From Phyllostachys edulis (Eukaryota; Streptophyta; Magnoliopsida; Poales; Poaceae), in contig CM070563.1 in NCBI GenBank assembly GCA_036346405.1, positions 31,382,816 to 31,446,815 on the forward strand: a DNA stretch of 64,000 nt, read 5' to 3'. Below are positions 11,243-23,879 of the stretch, in pieces (position 1 is the stretch's first letter; each line of letters opens with the position of its first letter). The position numbers were made by a program, and so were the translations under genes. The notes beneath the pieces were generated by a model. That model had not been told where the DNA came from. It searched no databases and worked only from the letters and a program-made list of their open reading frames with translations.

Positions 11243-14200
11243 CTACGCTTTGATATTGATCGGATGCTCCGACGCCGACGACCCGGCGTCCACCGTCATG
11301 GTGTGGATGGCGGCCGTCTCCAGCGACGGGTGGCTCACCGTGAGGTTGTACTCGCCATGCACGAGGTCGAGCTCTACCACGCCGTTTGCGTCTGTCGTGG
11401 CGGCCGTTTTGTGCGTCTTCCACTCAGCGATGAGCCTGTCGACGAGGTTTCCGACGGGGAGGTTTTTGAAGTTGTTGTCCGTCAGACACATCACGTAGCA
11501 ACCGTTGGCGTGCCATGCCGCCCACATGACTATGCCGTTTACAGCCGGGTGCCCGTATCCTTCCCTCAGCACCTGCTCCAAGTACTTCTCCTGTGGGTGG
11601 GTAGATAGTTTTGAGCACAAGGTTAGATAGATCATTACTGGTAGCAACTAGCACTTAACGAGGAAACGCAAGGTTAGTGTATAGTTTCATGCACCATATA
11701 TATATATAAGGTTACCTGGTTAGGGCCTTTGACGACATCCACCTCGGTGAGCCACATGGGCAACTTAAGCTGTGCGAGCGTGTCTAGCGCGCCCCTCATG
11801 TAGGGGATGTTGGGCGTGGAGAAGTGGCTCTCGAGGCCGACGCCGAGCTTGAGGCCACCGTTGCCGGGATAGCCGCGTATCTGCTGCATCTTGGCGATGT
11901 ACTTGCTAGGCTGGGCGTTCGGGTCCATAGGCTGTTCCAGCACGTTGAACTCGTTCATGAACAGAATCGCGTTCTGGTCGATCTGCCCGACCTGCTGGTA
12001 GATCTGGGGCGACGCGTTGGGGCCGAGCTTGCTCTCGAAGAAGTTCCAGTGGAGGTTCTCGTTCACCACGTCCCAGTGGATCACCTTGCCAGCGTACCGC
12101 GACACGACGGACTTGAGCCGCTTCTGCATCGCCGCCTTCAGCTGGTTCAGGTTCAGCGGCCTCACCCACCTAATCTGCGAGTTCTGGTCGTCCCAGAACA
12201 CATTGTGCCCACGCACCTTTCGTAACAATAAGCAAATATGTAAGCACTTTCGAAAAGCCTCGGCAACGCCAAACAGATCAGCCTTGGACTTGACAACAAT
12301 TGACGAAGAGAGTTCTCGGGGTAAGATCGCGAACCTTGATTCCGTACTTCTGGGCGAGGCGCAGCATGGCGTCCGGGATGCGGTAGTCCTCCTGGTTCTG
12401 GTTCCACTCGGTGCTGTACCACTTCATCTCGTTCTCGAAGGTGGCCACGGTGAACCGTGACGCGAACCACTTCTCGTAGGCTGGGATGTTGAGGATCTCA
12501 CTGGTCATCGTGTTGCCAAACGGGAACCCGGCCCGGAGGAGCTCGATGCTCACGTTGGCTCTCGCCATCGGCTTGCCATCGGCGCCCCTCGTGACGACCC
12601 TGACGGTGCTCCTCCGGACCTTGTCGGCGGAAAGACGGCTGTGGGCGTCCCACTCGTCGAAGGAGAAGGGCTGCAGGGAGACGCTGTCCAACCAGATGTC
12701 CACAGGAGCGTCGCTCTGCACATGTAATAGATATATATACAGCAGCAAACATGTAAGAACGACGGGGCATATTGGGTGAAAATGCTAATACGATGAAAAT
12801 TTGAAATTTTTGATTTTCACCAAACTTAAAATTACCACATGTAGTGGATGATACATTCAACTGTTTCAGGGAAAAAAAAGTCTTTTTGGTATCTAGCAAA
12901 TGAGATCAAAGTTTGATCTTTAAATTTTGCAGAACATACTTGTGGTAATTTTTTGAGAATATTTTTTGAAACTTGTAAGTTTGGTGAACATCACATTTTC
13001 ACCCTATTCGCATTTCACCGCATATGTCGCCGAATGACAGTTCAAAATGTGAGCATTGTTTTGCGTCGTTGTATGTATGTACGTACGTACCTCGAAGAAG
13101 ATCTCTCCTGGTCCGGAAGAGTAGGCAGTCATGCCGCCCTTCAGCATGCTCCAGCAGCCGGACTGGACGGCGACGGCGCCGGCCGTGATGTTCTCGCCGT
13201 TGGGCGCCTTCACGACCGCCTTCACGTGGGCCGTGCCGGCCGACACCTGCAGCCACGCTGCACAAGCGCACGCGTGCGAGGCACGAAACAAGAAGATGAG
13301 TAATACTCTGTATGCATAAGCAAGCTATCCGGTACCTTTGTACATACCGGAGAGGGAGTAGTGGGTGTCGCCCTGCATCTGGATCCTCTGGTACACGCTG
13401 TGGGAGGGCGCGCCGTAGCCGTTGCCGGAGAGGGAGCTGCCCGCGCCTTGCACCACGGCGAACTTGTTGCCGGACGGTGAGCTGCGCACGCCGGCCTTGA
13501 TGTCGCGGTACGTCGACCAGCCCATCAGGCCGCTTTTGAACTCGCCGTTCTGGATGATGCCGCCGTTGTACAGAGGCCTCATCGGGTCGCGAAGGCACTG
13601 GAGATCGATCGAGTGGGGGAAAAGGAAGAAAAATGATATGTTTATATTTGATAATTACAACAATACAATGTAATATGGGTGCTTATTCTGCTGGGTAATA
13701 ATACAGATCTCATATATAATTGGCCCCATTATATTTGACAGTTTCTTTTGGTAGAGACGTTTAAATTAACAAAACAGAAGAGTGATTTGAATTTTGGTTG
13801 TGCAAAATCGGATTGTAAACAGCTCAAATCGACTTTGGTTAATTAAACGACTCCATCTTGCACCAAATTCAACAATTCAGGGCTTTATAGTGAGAATTTA
13901 CTATTTTAAATTATATGAGGATCAAGTTCAAATTTACAAATATCTAATTACCAATTTCATATATATCTTCGGTCTAAGTTGAGATCGATACAAGAAGAAG
14001 AAGAAGAAGAAACAAAGTCACTTGCCTCAAGGCTTGCTGTATGATCATATTCTACAGACTCGACCATCCACCCTACAATATCAAGGAGATCGAGACATAC
14101 ATCAGCATGTTATTCGTGCACATCTATGTACATATATATCACCTCATCAGATATACATTCCATATATCTAGATGAAATCACGGGGGATAAAAAAACAAAA

Positions 14201-14336
14201 AACTACACATTTTCTTTGGCATTGAAAATACAGAAATCGGTCAGAAATCAACTACAGACCCAACATAAATCAACTAACCTTGAAAGAGTGAAATCCAAAA
14301 CAAAGAGAGCACCAATTTCTCCATGAAAACCCTCAT
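11243..14336 (-). CDS. Endo-1,4-beta-xylanase, glycoside hydrolase family 10 (xylanase A)
   Basis: Predicted exons on the minus strand: 14279-14336, 14026-14072, 13348-13597, 13091-13257, 12335-12715, 11716-12216 and 11243-11590. They join in frame to 583 codons plus stop. Residues 1-20 form a signal peptide (MRVFMEKLVLSLFWISLF). Residues about 40-170 are a CBM22-type carbohydrate-binding module (GGIIQNGEF...GW, then GCWSMLKGGM). Residues about 220-550 are the GH10 barrel. The acid/base glutamate is E354 (DVVNEN) and the nucleophile E459 (LTEVDV). The product should be secreted and cut the xylan backbone of the cell wall. All introns are GT-AG except intron 2, whose donor is GC (GAG|GCAAGTG); reading frame and the acceptor CAG|TGC force it. 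The start is the first ATG of the signal-peptide frame. Xylanase B downstream is a paralogue with the same exon phases. Intact as far as can be seen. Confidence 0.92.
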
Positions 14337-14393
14337 TGTTTCTCTCTCAGTTTACTACTAATGAGATGATCCATTTAAATGGAGAGAGGAGAC

Positions 14394-14399
14394 TATATA
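14394..14399 (-). promoter_or_regulatory. TATA box candidate of xylanase A
   Basis: CTATATAG lies about 58 bp upstream of the ATG on the minus strand. The leader that follows (TCTCTCCATT..., then TAGTAGTA) resembles the leader of xylanase B, so the duplicated unit included the core promoter. Confidence 0.55.
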
Positions 14400-14703
14400 G
14401 TCTTGAACCGTTAGTGCTTGGGAAAAAAAGCTATATTTGTTAATTTTTCCTTTAAATCGGTAGTGCTCAGCGAGAGAAACGGCAAAGCATAGAGACAGTT
14501 GCCAAATGGGTGGACGCGCATGCGTTGAGTCGTGTTATTTATAGGCTTGTAGTGTATAATATGACAAAAGGACCGCATGTCTGCATGCATGTGCATTTGT
14601 TTCCAACGTTCAATGGAAGAAAAATATCCCATAATGCATGCAGTGAATAGTGTTAATTTAGCCACAAAATTTGAAGATAAAACTTTGTTGTAATATTTTT
14701 GCA

Positions 14704-15190
14704 ATCTTACTATATAAAAGGAGACGGAAAGTGAGACTTCCGAACCTGGCCACATCACCCCGAAGAAAACTAGCCGTAGGATGCGCAGCGGACGTCCAGA
14801 TGCAGTGGATGTGAGCTCCTGCTCTTGCTGCGAACGTATGCGGGACACGTGGGACACGTCGCCCTGAACTAGAGCCTTCTGGCCTTCCCACCCCTTGCTC
14901 TCTTCCGTGCACCGCCGATTCTCTCGCTTCCATTCCCCTCTGCCTCCTGGCCCTCCCTCTTCCTCTAGCACTACGTCCCACGCCGCAACGCCGTCCTTTT
15001 CCCTTCCTCCGCCGCAACTCCTTCCGCGCCGCAGCGCTGCCCCTCGCTGGCTCGCTGCTTCCCCCGGTGCCAGCTCCTTCTCCCTTCCTCCGCAGCGGCT
15101 CCTCCCTCCAACGCCACGCGGCCGCGCCTCTCTCCCTCCCCGCCTCCCGTTCCCCTCCCTCTCCACCCAGCACGTCTCCTGCTCCGGCTT
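14704..15190 (+). mobile_element. Possible Helitron 5' end followed by C-rich DNA
   Basis: TCTTACTATATAAAAGG directly after A at 14703 has the form of a plant Helitron 5' end (TC..ACTA.TATAAAAG, inserted after A). From 14900 to 15180 the plus strand is a C/T-rich, low-complexity tract. No CTRR end with a hairpin was found to the right, so the extent is unknown. This segment replaces the expected left terminus of the CACTA element whose leader begins at 15199. Long ORFs here on both strands are composition artefacts. Confidence 0.3.
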
Positions 15191-15202
15191 TAGTACTTGT
15201 TC

Positions 15203-15604
15203 TATAAATAAATATCCCCTTCTACAATGGATTTCACACGAACCTCCTTGATCCCCTTTCTCCACAAACTCCAAATGGCTTCCCCTCTCGTGCTAGCTGT
15301 ATTGGCCTACATTGTGCTTGTTTACTCGCACCTATCTGTTCGCAATGTCATCCGTTGTAGACCCTCCGATCTACCGGAGACCATAGCGGACATCATCTGT
15401 TGACTGGAGCTCCTCCTCAGACGGACCAATGCGAGGATTTGCGGCATCCGGTGAGTAAACCTCATCGTGGAGATCGTCCTATGGAACTACTTGGTCCGCA
15501 CAGAGGATGCAGCCCGGATAGTCGAGGACGACATCCGAATTGCAAGAAAGCGGGTCGACCTCGCCGAGACGGAGGAGACCAGGGTTGATGGCCTCTGGGG
15601 GTAA
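15203..15604 (+). pseudogene. CACTA accessory gene, decayed copy
   Basis: TATAAATA at 15203-15210 is followed by a leader almost identical to that of the intact accessory ORF at 50483-50983: CCCCTTCTACAATG.ATTTC, then ACCTCCTTGATCCCCTTTCT, then CCACAAA up to the ATG. Translation from ATG 15275 gives a short hydrophobic start (MASPLVLAVLAYIVLVYSHL), a stop at 15401, a second stop at 15452, then VNLIVEIVLWNYLVRTEDAA to TAA 15602-15604. The segment LPETIADIIC(stop)LELLLRR aligns with LPERVTATFRRLDILLRR of the intact copy. Function unknown. It is convergent with TNP2. Confidence 0.6.
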
Positions 15605-15639
15605 ATTAATTACAATGGAGTAAATTCTTAATTAAAATA

Positions 15640-18600
15640 TAGCCCTTCATGATGATCGACACGCATACAGCTAGCTTCCTCACTGGGTTCTTCCTCGAGC
15701 CTGATACCATCTCCGAAAGGAGGCAACTCATCAAATTGATTGTATTCTTCCTCGTCCACTACATTCTCAACTCCGATAATCCTCCTTTTTTCCATGAAGA
15801 ACTACGTGGTGCTTCTTATTTGTCGGGTCGGTTACATAAAAGACTTGAACAACTTGGTTAGCCAGTATGAATGGTTCGTCTTTGTATCCGACACGTTCGA
15901 GGTCTACGGTAGTGACGCCGTACTTGTCGACCTTCACCTGTGGGAGATGGACCCAACGGCACCGAAATAGGGGGATCTTGAAAAGCACGTAATTGAGCTC
16001 CCATATCTCCTCTATTTGCCCATAGTAGGAGCTCCTCACCCCATCGATCTTGAATGCATCTATCGGACACCGCTTTGATACGGGTCATGCTCTTCCTATC
16101 CTGAGCTGTCATATAAAATGTGAACCCATTTATGTCGTATCCTTGCCATGTGACAATTGTAAATTGTGGCCCTTTTCCCAACCATAGCAGCGTATCATCA
16201 CTTGATGATCTCCCAGTGATCGATTCGCACATTTAACCATTCGTTGAATCGACGGTTGTGCTCTCTCATGATCCAAACCTCTGACCGGTCTGGATTTTGT
16301 TGGCATACCATGTCTTTGTGCTCATCAATGTACAGGGACACTTGGGTCATGTGTTGCAGGACCGTGAAATGGGCTTGAGCGTACGTATCCAGATCGGGAG
16401 TGATTAATTTCCTTCTGATGGTCCCGATACCATCCAGTCTCCCCTCATGACGAGATAGAGGCACACCTATCGGTTCTACCTGAGCTATGTAGTCGACGTA
16501 GAACTCAATGACCTCTTCGGTTGCATAACCTTCGATGATGCTGCCCTCCGGTCGAGATCGATTATGTACGTAGGACTTGAGAATTCCCATGTACCTCTCG
16601 AACAGGTACATATGACGTAGGAACACAGGGCCGCATATCTTTATCTCTTTCACAAGGTGAACAATGAGATGGACCATGATATCGAAAAATGACGAAGGGA
16701 AATACATCTCAAGATGACATAGAGTCGTCACCACCTCAGCTTGCAGAGCATCTAGTCCTTGGGGATCGATGACCTTCTGAGCAATTGAGTTGAAGAAATA
16801 ACACAGCCTCAAGATTGCCACTCGGACCTTGTTCGACAAGATACTTCTAATTGCAACATGAAGCATTTGTGTCATCAACACATGACAATCAGAGATTTCA
16901 TACCAATTAATTTCAAATCTTGCATAGGAACAAGTTTCTTAATGTTAGCGGAGTAACCAGACGGGACTTTCACACCATGCAAGCTCTGGCACAATTCATT
17001 TCTCTCGGCCTTGGACAGAGTGTAGCAAGCTGGGGGAAGGTACGTTCGTCCTGTATCGGTCTCTTTCGGTGCTAACTCGGTCCTTATGTTCATATCAACC
17101 AAGTCACGCCGTGCATTAACACCATCCTTTGCTTTGCCACTAATGTTCAGTAAGAGACCAATCAAGGTATCACATACATTCTTCTCCACGTGCATGATGT
17201 CGATGCAGTGGCGAACTTCTAAGTGCTCCCAATAAAGCAAGTCCCAAAAAATTGACCGCTTCTTCCAGATGTTTTTCTGACGGGTTCTTAATTGACGTCC
17301 CTTCCCAAGCACAACATCAATATCCTTAACCATATCATAGACCTCTTTCCCTCTAAAAGCCCTTGGAGCTGAACCGTCCTCCTTATTTCCGTCGAATTGT
17401 TTCTTCATCTTGCGGTATGGGTGACTCTTGGAAAGGAACCTACGGTGACGCATATACACAGTTTTGCGCGAGTTGTTTAACCATACACTCTCCGTAGCAT
17501 CTAAGCAGTGCAGACAGGCTTTGGCTCCTTTTGTACTGAAACCCGACAGGTTACCAAGGGCAGGAAAATCATTGATGGTGCAGAACAATATGGCGCGTAA
17601 AGTGAAGTTCTCTCGTTTGTACGCATCCCATACCTGTACCCCTTCGTTCCACAGTGTCACAAGATCTTCCAGCAATGGTGCTAGGTACACATCAATATCA
17701 TTCCTAGGTTGCTTCGGCCCTTGGATAAGTAGTGACATCAAAATGTGAGAACCCGGGGTATATAGCTTGTAACACTTAACCATCCAATTGATCCTAGCAT
17801 CACAAACCAAATATCCCGTGCCTCGGCATACATGTACTTCCCAGAATTTGCAATACAATACCCCATATAAAAATTATGCATCACATCCATACACAAGTCA
17901 TTACATTACCAAGTCTTCAAACTTACAACACAAAGGCATACGAGTCCAGAAATAACAGTAGGGCCGACCGACCAAATTAACAAGGTAATTAAAACAAAGT
18001 AGCAGCGGAAACAAAAGCCAATCGGTTTACCATTACCCACAAGGCAACCGACCGGGCCGCCAAGCTAGTCGTCCTGCACGAAGTCGGTCTCACAATAGTT
18101 GATCCCTTGGGGATCAACCTCCTCTGCAACAATTCAACAATGCGGCTGAGTACAAAGTTGTACTCGCAAGACTTACAAGCAAAGAATATATAGATGCATT
18201 CAGGTATCAAAGGAAGGCTACTACACTAAGTAGTTTTTAGCATAAAGCAACTTTTCCTTTGCAATAGAGTAATAGATTGTAAAGCAATTTTAAACAATCT
18301 ATTTTTATTTGTTCAAATAACAACGAGACAACAAATATAGACATAATTAACATCTTAGAGGTGACTTCCCAACAGCCACCACAACATAGCACGAATTACC
18401 CATTCGTACAACCCAAAGTCAAGTTTTATCGAAAATGTTGAGTCTAACTCTTGTAGAGACCTAACCAAGCGTGTCCATGACCTAGGATGAGGCTATTCGA
18501 ATAGATTATACCCAGCAGGGGTGTACCAATGTACCCACACACCAGACCGCCTCTTTTGCCACTAGATGAAGTATACTTCCGAAGGTATGCCGGCAAGGCT

Positions 18601-21600
18601 AAGTCCTACGAGACGTTTTCCAATATTGTGTATTAACTACGAGCCACCCATATGTGAATGGAAACCCCCATATGTTGTGACGGAGTCACCGGAAGAGATA
18701 TAACTTACCAATGCTCCTTGAGGTGGAGGACCTAGCGGGAACTCCACCACCGCACACCCAACACACACACGGATTAATTCCTTTTTCAACACAACACACA
18801 CAACCTCCTGCGACACGGAGCTAACACATGCCAAAGTACTAAGTCAAGAGAGGTTCCATATCCCTCTCATGTGGTTAGCACGCAAAAGTGCTTGGGTTAG
18901 TGTCCAAGATGTTCGGTCCTTGTTGACTTAGGCACCATTCACACACCCGATAATCACACCATCCAACCAATGTGCCCAAGTCTAAAATATTTTATTTTTA
19001 GTTTTAGTTTCTCAAATACAATAAATACATGGGTACCCTGACCCAAGTAATTTAGAGTGATGATGAAATGACCATCGCCGAGACGATGATCCCCATTCTA
19101 CCGTTCTAAGCATTGCTAAGCATGATATCGCATAAACATAATTAGACCATATAACATCCGCCGGGCTCTAATTCACTAGCGGAATTATTAACCTAAGTTC
19201 AGTGGCAAGGGATAACATTTGCTACAACTCATGCATCTACTAGGAATAACTACCTTTAATGAAAAATAATCATTCAAGTAGAGCATGAATACATACAAGT
19301 TCCAAACAATATATTTTGTAACGAAAGTAATAGGATCAATATGATCAGGGGGGGTTGCTTGCCTTGCTGGAGATAATCTTGCTATAGAGGATCACTCTCA
19401 TACCCAGCGAATTCGTCGGAACCTATCCGAAAATTCGAGAAGGCCAATAAGAACGAATAACAGCGAGAATACTCAAAAATTCAAATTCATCCAAAAATTC
19501 TGAAAACTTTACAGAAGGTAGAGCATGATTTTAAATGAATTTATCAACAAAAACCAATTGATTTGGAGTTTGTATGCAAAAGTTATAGCCAAAACAAAAT
19601 CACTCTATTGAATAAATGCCGGAAAATACCTCTCAGGTACTGTTCATCCAAAATTAAATTTTTGGCAAAAATTTCCAGAGAGGTGGTGAACATGAAATTT
19701 TTATGGTAGACAGAGCACCTTATGAGATGAACAATGGAATTTGATTCACCTCATTTGGAGCTAAAATGAATTTCTTATGATTTTTCAAAGTTATGAAAGT
19801 ATTGCACAAAACATATGTAAAACAAAATTTTTTAGTGGAAGTAACATGCTCAAAACCCATTCTACAATAAAGTACACTAACAGAGGATTCTAACAAAATT
19901 GAGTTTGCTCAAAAAAGAGTTATAGAGAAATACTTATGCATTTTTGAAGTTCAAACAATTTAATAGCACACAAATAAACCATTACGGAATATATGCAAGC
20001 ATATAAGACTTTTTATACCCACACTGAGATAGCCACAGTGCATGACTAGTGGGTCCTACGCGTGAGGGCTGCCCAGCTCTCCTGACTCTCGGGCCCATGC
20101 GTTAGTGAGCGAGGAGGAGGCGCTTGATCAATATAATGAGCGGAACAATCTTGACCGTTAGATCAAAATCAGACGAACCAAACGAGTGGGACGTTCAGAC
20201 GGTCCGAACGGCCCAATTGATCAGAGAGGTTGATTTGAAATCGGACGGTCTAAAATGAATAGGACGTTCGGATGGTCCGAACGGCCCAATAGATCCTGGC
20301 CGTTGAAATCAAATCGCAGGGTCCAAACAAAACACAGGTTCAGACCCTGGTTTAAGTGAATTGATAAGGGGGTCCTACACGTCAGCGATACACTAACTCC
20401 AACTACTGGATCTACATAGATAAGCGTGCTTAAGACAGCAATTAATGGCTAATGATTGCTACAGTGCGTGTCCAAAAATGACAACACAGAGCATGCTCTG
20501 GCCATGAGCTTCTCCGGCTAATCGCCGGTGAAAGAGGCTACGGCGGCTTGAGCTAGGGGCTAAAATGGGTTCCTAATACTATTGCGCACTCACCGGTGGC
20601 CGGAGATGAGCTCACACGGCGGCGTGACGAGGTGGAGCGGAGGTGAAGCTATGGGAAAAACAACAACGACGATACGGTAATGCTTTAAGCTATCTAATGT
20701 GCGCACTAGCATCAGTAGGGCTCAAGGACCTTACCAGAATGTCCCGGATAGGAAGGGCTTGCCGGAGTTGTGCCGGCGACGAAGTCCAATACCGACGTCG
20801 AGGAAGACAATGAGGAGATGGAGGCCTGAGCAAAAAGAAAGGGCCCAAGTGGTATGGAAAGCTTCAGAGAGGCTCAGAGATGGAACACGAGCAAGCAATT
20901 GAAGAATGGAGTGCCTTATCGGAGTTGGGGATGAAGGGGACAATTTCGGCCGAAGAAATTTTTAATCCAAAATTTGGTGATTCCTGTGCATGCAAAACAA
21001 AATTGAATTAGGGGAAATGATGATGGTGATGAGGGGCACAAAACGACATGAACAGAAATGGGATTGAACCCCTGTGGCGCCGGTGGCGATGAGGAGCGTC
21101 ACGGCTGGAACTGAGAGCTTGAGCTCCTAGCGATTTCTTATGAAGGAAGAGGAAAATGGTGGTGTGGATGGTTTGACAGTGACGAAAAAGATACAAAGAG
21201 GCCATTGGAGAGCTTTTATAGGCCCTGGGGCGGAGAACACAAGAATGGAGCTCCCACGATGAACTTAGTCCATGGCTCCACCGCGAGTGACATTGACGCG
21301 ATGGTGAGGTGAAAGGAGCATGGGCAAGCGCGGACTTGATAGCCAAACCACGGACGCGCATCAAAAACTAGTGGCAGAGTCATTGATGATGACGCACAGT
21401 GGAGCTTGGCCATGGCGAGCTGGCACGGGAGCGGCTGCGACGTGGAGACGATGACCAGACAAGCGGGGCCCACCAGTCAGCAAAACATACGAAAGTGGCT
21501 TGGGTGTTTAAACGAACGGGGATGAGTTTCAATCGTTGGATTGAAAATGGATGGCCCCGATTGAGTGTGTCATTCAGACGGTCCGAACGGCCCACTCGAT

Positions 21601-23394
21601 ACGGACGGTCAGATCGGGAATGGACGGCTCTGATTGAATTGGCCATTCGGACGGTCCGAACGACCCAATCAATCTGGCTCGTTGAAAACAAATCGAATGG
21701 CTCACGTGAAATTTAGCTCGAGTCAAGTGCACCGGTGCAGTTAGGTGGTTCAACCAAGTCAAGTGGCTCGAGCCAGGGTTGGGTTTAAGCCCGAGGAACA
21801 GTGAAAACTGATTTTTGAGGAGATAAAGCTGAGATGGTTTGTGAATTTTTAGATAGAGCTCAAAAGCTCCAAAAATTCTGAAATGTTTATGGAAGGTCAC
21901 TGGATTAGAGAACAACCTTGTGCAATTTTTCCAGAACTTTTCATGCATTACATTTATTTCTAAAAAATCACAAGTTGCTGCCTTAGGGTTTTGACCAGGA
22001 GTCAGACTGGTTTGACTAGCCTCTAAGAAATAGCAAATAATTTCTAAAATTATGAAATTATTCAGAGGGTTCACCAGAGTGATCTAGGAGCTAGGAAAAA
22101 TATTTCCAGAGGATGGTCACAAGGTTTGCTCAAGGATTTTTCAAGAACTATGCTTTCATTCAAATGAGGCATTAATCATTGAAAAATAGGAAACCCTTGG
22201 GAAAAATTTCCAGAACATTTCAAATGACAACATGAGGCATAAAAAGTTTTAATTTCTCCTCATTTTTATACATTTGAAACACAAACCATTGTTTGGGATG
22301 TTACACAAAATGTACTTCCACTTCATACACAGCCAAGGAGGAAGGTTGTACATACATAGATTCACGGGCCAGGTGCTATGTTGGCTACTCATGTTACCGA
22401 AAAGATTCATTCCATCTGTACTCAACCCTAACCTTATGTTCCTTGGTTCCGCACCGAACTCTTCGAAGCTCCGATCGAAGTTTCTCCACTGGGCAGAATC
22501 AGCAGGGTGTCTTAGCTTTCCATCTTTCTTACGCTCCTCTGAGTGCCAACGCAGCAATCTTGCCTCCTTTGGGTTCGCAAATAAACGCTTCAAACGTGGG
22601 ATCATAGGCAGATGCCACAACATCTTAGCAGGAGGTCCTTACTTCACCTTAGCAATATTCTGACACTTGTATCGGGATGCTTTGCACACGGGATATACAT
22701 GCATGTCTACATACTCTTTACGATAGAGGATACAATCGTTCGGACATGCATGTATTCTTTCTACTTCCATTCCCAATGGAAAAAGAACCTTCTTTGCTTG
22801 GTAGGTGGTGCTGGGCAACATGTTTCCCTCCAGAAGGATGTCCCCTAGGAGACCTAACAACACTGTGAAACTCTTATCGGACCAACCATTGCTTACCTTC
22901 AATTTCTACAGTTCAATCACAGTTGACAACCTTGTGTATTCCGACTTACAGCCAGGGAACAAAGGTCTCACCGAGTCCTCCATTAATCCCTCAAATTTAC
23001 AAAACTCTCTCTCACTGTAGTTCTCTTCTGCATCGCGTAGCATCTGATCCAGATTGTCATCGTGCGACCTATCCTCATCAAAAGCACAGTCCACATCCGG
23101 CATATCGTTGACTTCCTCGGTGATGCCATCATTACTAACTTCCTGTGTAATCTGCTCTTCATCGTGACTGGTCCAACATGTATACCCTTTTTTGAAACCC
23201 CTTCGAATCAAGTGCGCTTCGATCTGCACCGGGTTGTTAAACATCTTTAGATTACCACAATCAATGCATGGACAGTACATAAATTTTATCCCCTTCTTCA
23301 ACATATCCTGCCCGGCGGCTCTTCTAAAAGTAACCACGCCATTAATGTACTCTTGACTCACACGGTTCACACCGTACATCTAGTTTCGGTCCAT
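15640..23394 (-). pseudogene. CACTA transposase TNP2, split by a solo LTR and mutated
   Basis: N-terminal part, 22311-23394: starts MDRN then a stop (23380-23382) where family members usually have tryptophan. It has the transposase-associated zinc-binding region (CPCIDC...HLIRRGFKKGYTCW) and, after two further stops, the first part of the tnp2 domain (RLKRLFANPKEARLLRWH, NIRLGLSTDGMN, WPVNLCMYNLPPWLC). The frame is then cut by the solo LTR and resumes at 17738 with LLIQGPKQPRNDIDVYL, TINDFPALGNLSGFSTKG, then HCIDIMHVEKNVCDTLIG, to 16875. A frameshift near the MKS of 16890 leads into the DUF4218 region (16198-16881; YMGILKSYVHNRSRPEGSII). The DUF4216 region follows at 15640-16232 (VTWQGYDINGFTFY, then FRCRWV in another frame). 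The domain order is that of autonomous plant CACTA elements. Confidence 0.9.
17744..22305 (-). mobile_element. Solo LTR (Ty3/Gypsy type) inside TNP2, target duplication CAAAA
   Basis: On the minus strand it starts TGTAACATCCC at 22305 and ends GGGTTCTCACA at 17744. It is flanked by CAAAA at 17739-17743 and 22306-22310; removing it with one CAAAA restores the reading frame of tnp2. There are no coding domains and no internal primer site, so it is read as a 4562-bp solo LTR left by recombination between two LTRs. Blocks match the LTR at 46926-62014 (GTCTCGTAGGACTTAGCC and flanks). Repeats of CGTTCGGACGGTCCGAACGG occur at 20190-20290 and 21570-21665. ORFs inside it (20699-20943, 21008-21716) lack domains. 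Confidence 0.85.
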
Positions 23395-23453
23395 CTACGC
23401 TACGTATATAACAAATTAGTGTCAAATTAGATTAATAAACCGCAAGTACGTAC

Positions 23454-23819
23454 TCTTCCTATTTACCAAACATACTTAAATTGATTACTGATTAATTCAT
23501 AGCAAACATAAATGGTTATAAATCATTAACCTCGGAGCTCACGACGAAAATACAAAATATCTCTCGAGAACACTTGCCTTCTCCTCCCTTCCTCCTCTCC
23601 TTCTCCTCCCTTCCCTCTCTGTCGGCGGCGCAATGGGCTTCCTATTTACCAAACAAACTTAAATTGATTAGCGATTAATTTATAGCAAACATAAATGGTT
23701 ATAAATCGTTACCCTCGAAGCTCACAACGAAAATACCAATTATCTATCGAGAATCCTCTCCTTCTCCTCCCTTCCTCCTCTCCTTCTCCTCCCTTCCCTC
23801 TCTGTCGGCGGTGCAATGG
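23454..23819 (-). repeat. Tandem duplication in the leader region of CACTA element 1
   Basis: Two direct copies of about 183 bp with a junction near 23637. Each runs from TTTACCAAAC.(A/T)ACTTAAATTG through CATAAATGGTTATAAATC to the C/T-rich CTTCTCCTCCCTTCCTCCTC and CTCTGTCGGCGG. The segment lies between the subterminal repeats and the TNP2 start, so it probably covers the transposase promoter or leader. Confidence 0.75.
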
Positions 23820-23879
23820 GGGGAGCACCTGGTGGCGGCGGCTAAAATAGGAATGGGCAGAGGCGGTCTATCGGGACCA

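Noticed and set aside
11099..13319. Plus-strand ORFs opposite xylanase A (and 27628-29979 opposite xylanase B)
   Set aside because: Antisense shadows of GC-rich exons of the GH10 genes.
14411..15274. 287-aa minus-strand ORF and 118-aa plus-strand ORF
   Set aside because: Low-complexity G/R/E or P/S/L translations over a C/T-rich tract; no domain, and the plus-strand TATA and leader of the accessory gene overlap it.
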